From: an uncultured Blautia sp.
GTDB taxonomy: Bacteria > Bacillota > Clostridia > Lachnospirales > Lachnospiraceae
Direction of reading: 5' to 3'
DNA: 13,609 nucleotides
Assembly: GCA_902476765.1 (NCBI GenBank)
Contig: CABSEJ010000086.1
Span: 1 to 13,609 of the forward strand
The stretch's first letter is position 1. Each line of letters starts with the position of its first letter. The translations under genes and the position numbers were made by a program. Positions 12,042 to 13,609 of the stretch are shown here, in pieces. The notes beneath the pieces are model-generated. The model had not been told where the DNA came from and ran no database searches. It saw only the letters and a program-made list of their open reading frames with translations.

Positions 12042-13609
12042 CTAGACTCTCACCTTAGTACCTTTAGTATCCCGTTTTCCCAGCTTCAGCCGGTTCAGGG
12101 CCATTTCTTTCTCCTTATAGGTTATGGTGTACTCTATCCTGTTCTCCAGCATATAGGCATGTTCTACCTGGTCCTTGGCTCCTAGTCGTATTCCTTTCAC
12201 GCCCAGAGCGTTTTTCTTCTTTTGAGGCACCTCGCTCTTCAAAAATTTCAGGAAATAACCTTCCCTGGTCTGAAGAACCACATGCTCCATGTTTCCTGCC
12301 GGCTGCACCATCACAACACGGTCTCCCTCTGCCAGCTTAGTAGCTGCGATAGTTCTCTTTGAAACATCGAACTCACTGCCCTCCACCAGCTTCAGCATAC
12401 CTGTTGCTGTGACAAAGCACAGCTCTTCCTCTTTTATCTGAGACACCGGGGCTACCAGCACAATCTGCTCCTTCTGGCTGTCATAATTGCTCACATTGTC
12501 GATAGGGGTTCCCTTATCCCGGAATTTTCCGAAAGGCAGGTCCGCCGCCTTCAGCAGGTGCATCCTTCCCGTGTCAGTAAACACACAAATTCTGTCTGTA
12601 TTCATACAGGCAAACACATATTTATTCTCAGCTTCTGCGCTTTCCCGGTTTCTCTCATAAATTCCCGGGTCAACGGTTCTGGCATAGCCAAACCTGTCCA
12701 TAAGGAACACCACCGGCAGCTCTTCCGCTTTTTTCTCTTCGTAGACAATGGCAGCCGCATTCTCCACTGCTGTCAGCCTGGGTTTTGCATATTCTTTTTT
12801 AATACTCTGTAAATCCTTAATGATTACTGCTGCCATGGAATCGTAGTTATTCAAAATATCTTCATATCTGGCAATCTTTTTCAGGGTCTCTTCATGCTCC
12901 GCCATCAGGGTCTGGATTTCCAGGCCAATAAGCTTATATAACCGCATATCCAAAATAGCGGCCTGCCGCTCTGTAAAGCGAAGCTTGGAAGCCTGGCGCT
13001 GGCTGGTCTTTGTTCTGAACCGGATACCTTCCGTAACACCGTTTATCAGACAGTTCTTAACCTGCTCCCGGCTCTTGCTGCCTCTCAGAATTTCGATAAT
13101 CAGGTCAATGACATTACAAGCCTCTATAAGTCCCTCCTGAATCTCCTGATTCTCCCTCTCCTTTTTCAAAAGACTGGAATACTTTCTGGTGGCAATGTCA
13201 AACTGGAAATCCACATGGTACTCAATAATTTTCTTCAGACCCAGAGTCTCCGGCCTTCCGTCTGCCACAGCCAGCATATTCACCCCGAAAGTGTCCTCTA
13301 ATCTGGTCTTCTTGTAAAGCATATTGGTAAGATTTTCTACATCCGCACCTTTTTTCAGCTCCAGTACAATGCGGATTCCCTCTTTGGAAGACTGGTTGGA
13401 TATATCCACTATATCCGTGGTTTTCTTTGTCTCCACCAGAGCCGCCACATCATTTAAAAATTTTCCGATATTGGCACCCAGCATGGTGTAAGGTATTTCC
13501 TTGATAACCAGAAGGGTTCTGCCGTTTTTCCCTTTCTCTGTCTCCACCTTTCCTCTGAGTTTCACCTTGCCGGTCCCTGACTCATAGATGGAAAGCAAAT
13601 CATCTTTAT
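12042..13609 (-). CDS. parC: Type IIA DNA topoisomerase subunit A (ParC-like), 3' part
   Basis: This is the C-terminal 521 residues of the DNA-cleaving subunit of a type IIA topoisomerase; the gene starts outside the window, so the winged-helix domain and active-site tyrosine are not seen. The visible part begins in the tower region (YESGTGKVKLRGK, IKEIPYTMLGANIGKFLND, RIVLELKKGADVENLTN). It continues through the long coiled-coil with LRFTERQAAILDMRLYKLIGLE and then the beta-pinwheel C-terminal domain, where strand pairs such as CVFTDTGRMHLLK, FVTATGMLKLVE and QTREGYFLKFL recur. I see no canonical GyrA box (QRRGGKG); KFRDKGTP stands near the expected place. That argues for topoisomerase IV or a clostridial second topoisomerase rather than gyrase. 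The name parC is therefore a functional inference. Confidence 0.9.
   Translation of the reverse strand, partial: KDDLLSIYESGTGKVKLRGKVETEKGKNGRTLLVIKEIPYTMLGANIGKFLNDVAALVETKKTTDIVDISNQSSKEGIRIVLELKKGADVENLTNMLYKKTRLEDTFGVNMLAVADGRPETLGLKKIIEYHVDFQFDIATRKYSSLLKKERENQEIQEGLIEACNVIDLIIEILRGSKSREQVKNCLINGVTEGIRFRTKTSQRQASKLRFTERQAAILDMRLYKLIGLEIQTLMAEHEETLKKIARYEDILNNYDSMAAVIIKDLQSIKKEYAKPRLTAVENAAAIVYEEKKAEELPVVFLMDRFGYARTVDPGIYERNRESAEAENKYVFACMNTDRICVFTDTGRMHLLKAADLPFGKFRDKGTPIDNVSNYDSQKEQIVLVAPVSQIKEEELCFVTATGMLKLVEGSEFDVSKRTIAATKLAEGDRVVMVQPAGNMEHVVLQTREGYFLKFLKSEVPQKKKNALGVKGIRLGAKDQVEHAYMLENRIEYTITYKEKEMALNRLKLGKRDTKGTKVRV

Noticed and set aside
11110..12045. 311-codon plus-strand frame opposite the transglutaminase gene
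   Set aside because: It mirrors a gene with signal peptide and intact catalytic triad; the plus frame is Leu/Ile/Cys-rich without motifs or a start signal.

Overview
This looks like core chromosome from a low-to-mid GC Gram-positive anaerobe of the class Clostridia, most likely Lachnospiraceae (Blautia/Roseburia/Ruminococcus-like). The reasons are the strong AGGAGG-type ribosome binding sites, the order rimP-nusA-ylxR-ylxQ-infB-rbfA-nrnA-truB-ribF, the Arg/Gly/Asn/Gln-rich linker in IF2, and a second type IIA topoisomerase A subunit that is not a typical GyrA. The family assignment is an inference from gene order and protein character, not from a search. Every real gene lies on the minus strand, so transcription runs from position 13609 toward 1.

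Layout in the direction of transcription. (1) 13609-12042: 3' part of a ParC-like topoisomerase A subunit, followed 17 nt later by a secreted transglutaminase-type lipoprotein (12024-10789). (2) A promoter (10732-10760) and a leader hairpin (10676-10704) open a nine-gene translation/RNA operon: rimP, nusA, ylxR (rnpM), ylxQ (L7Ae family), infB, rbfA, nrnA, truB, ribF. The genes are separated by at most 28 nt or overlap, and several are probably translationally coupled. (3) 2439-1889 is a 550-nt gene-free stretch with a 53-bp imperfect palindrome and a ~160-bp element that has terminal inverted repeats flanked by TA, which looks like a MITE. (4) An orphan LytTR response regulator (1888-1178) with its own extended -10 promoter. 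(5) rpsO with its own extended -10 promoter and a structured leader that may be an S15 autoregulatory site, then a hairpin terminator. (6) pnp, whose first 163 codons run off the window at position 1.

The central genes act together on ribosome and RNA biogenesis: 30S maturation (RimP, RbfA), initiation (IF2), transcription termination/antitermination (NusA), K-turn RNA binding (YlxQ), RNase P modulation (YlxR), turnover of very short RNAs (NrnA, PNPase), tRNA pseudouridylation (TruB) and, by conserved linkage, FAD/FMN synthesis (RibF). In many Firmicutes ribF is followed closely by rpsO and pnp. Here the regulator and the two palindromic elements sit between them, so this interval is the accessory part of the window.

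I did not find a convincing new multi-gene system. The observations most worth checking are the TA-flanked inverted-repeat element, the adjacent long palindrome, the structured leaders of rpsO and rimP, the internally duplicated RGG-like linker in IF2, and the unusual start region of the transglutaminase lipoprotein.
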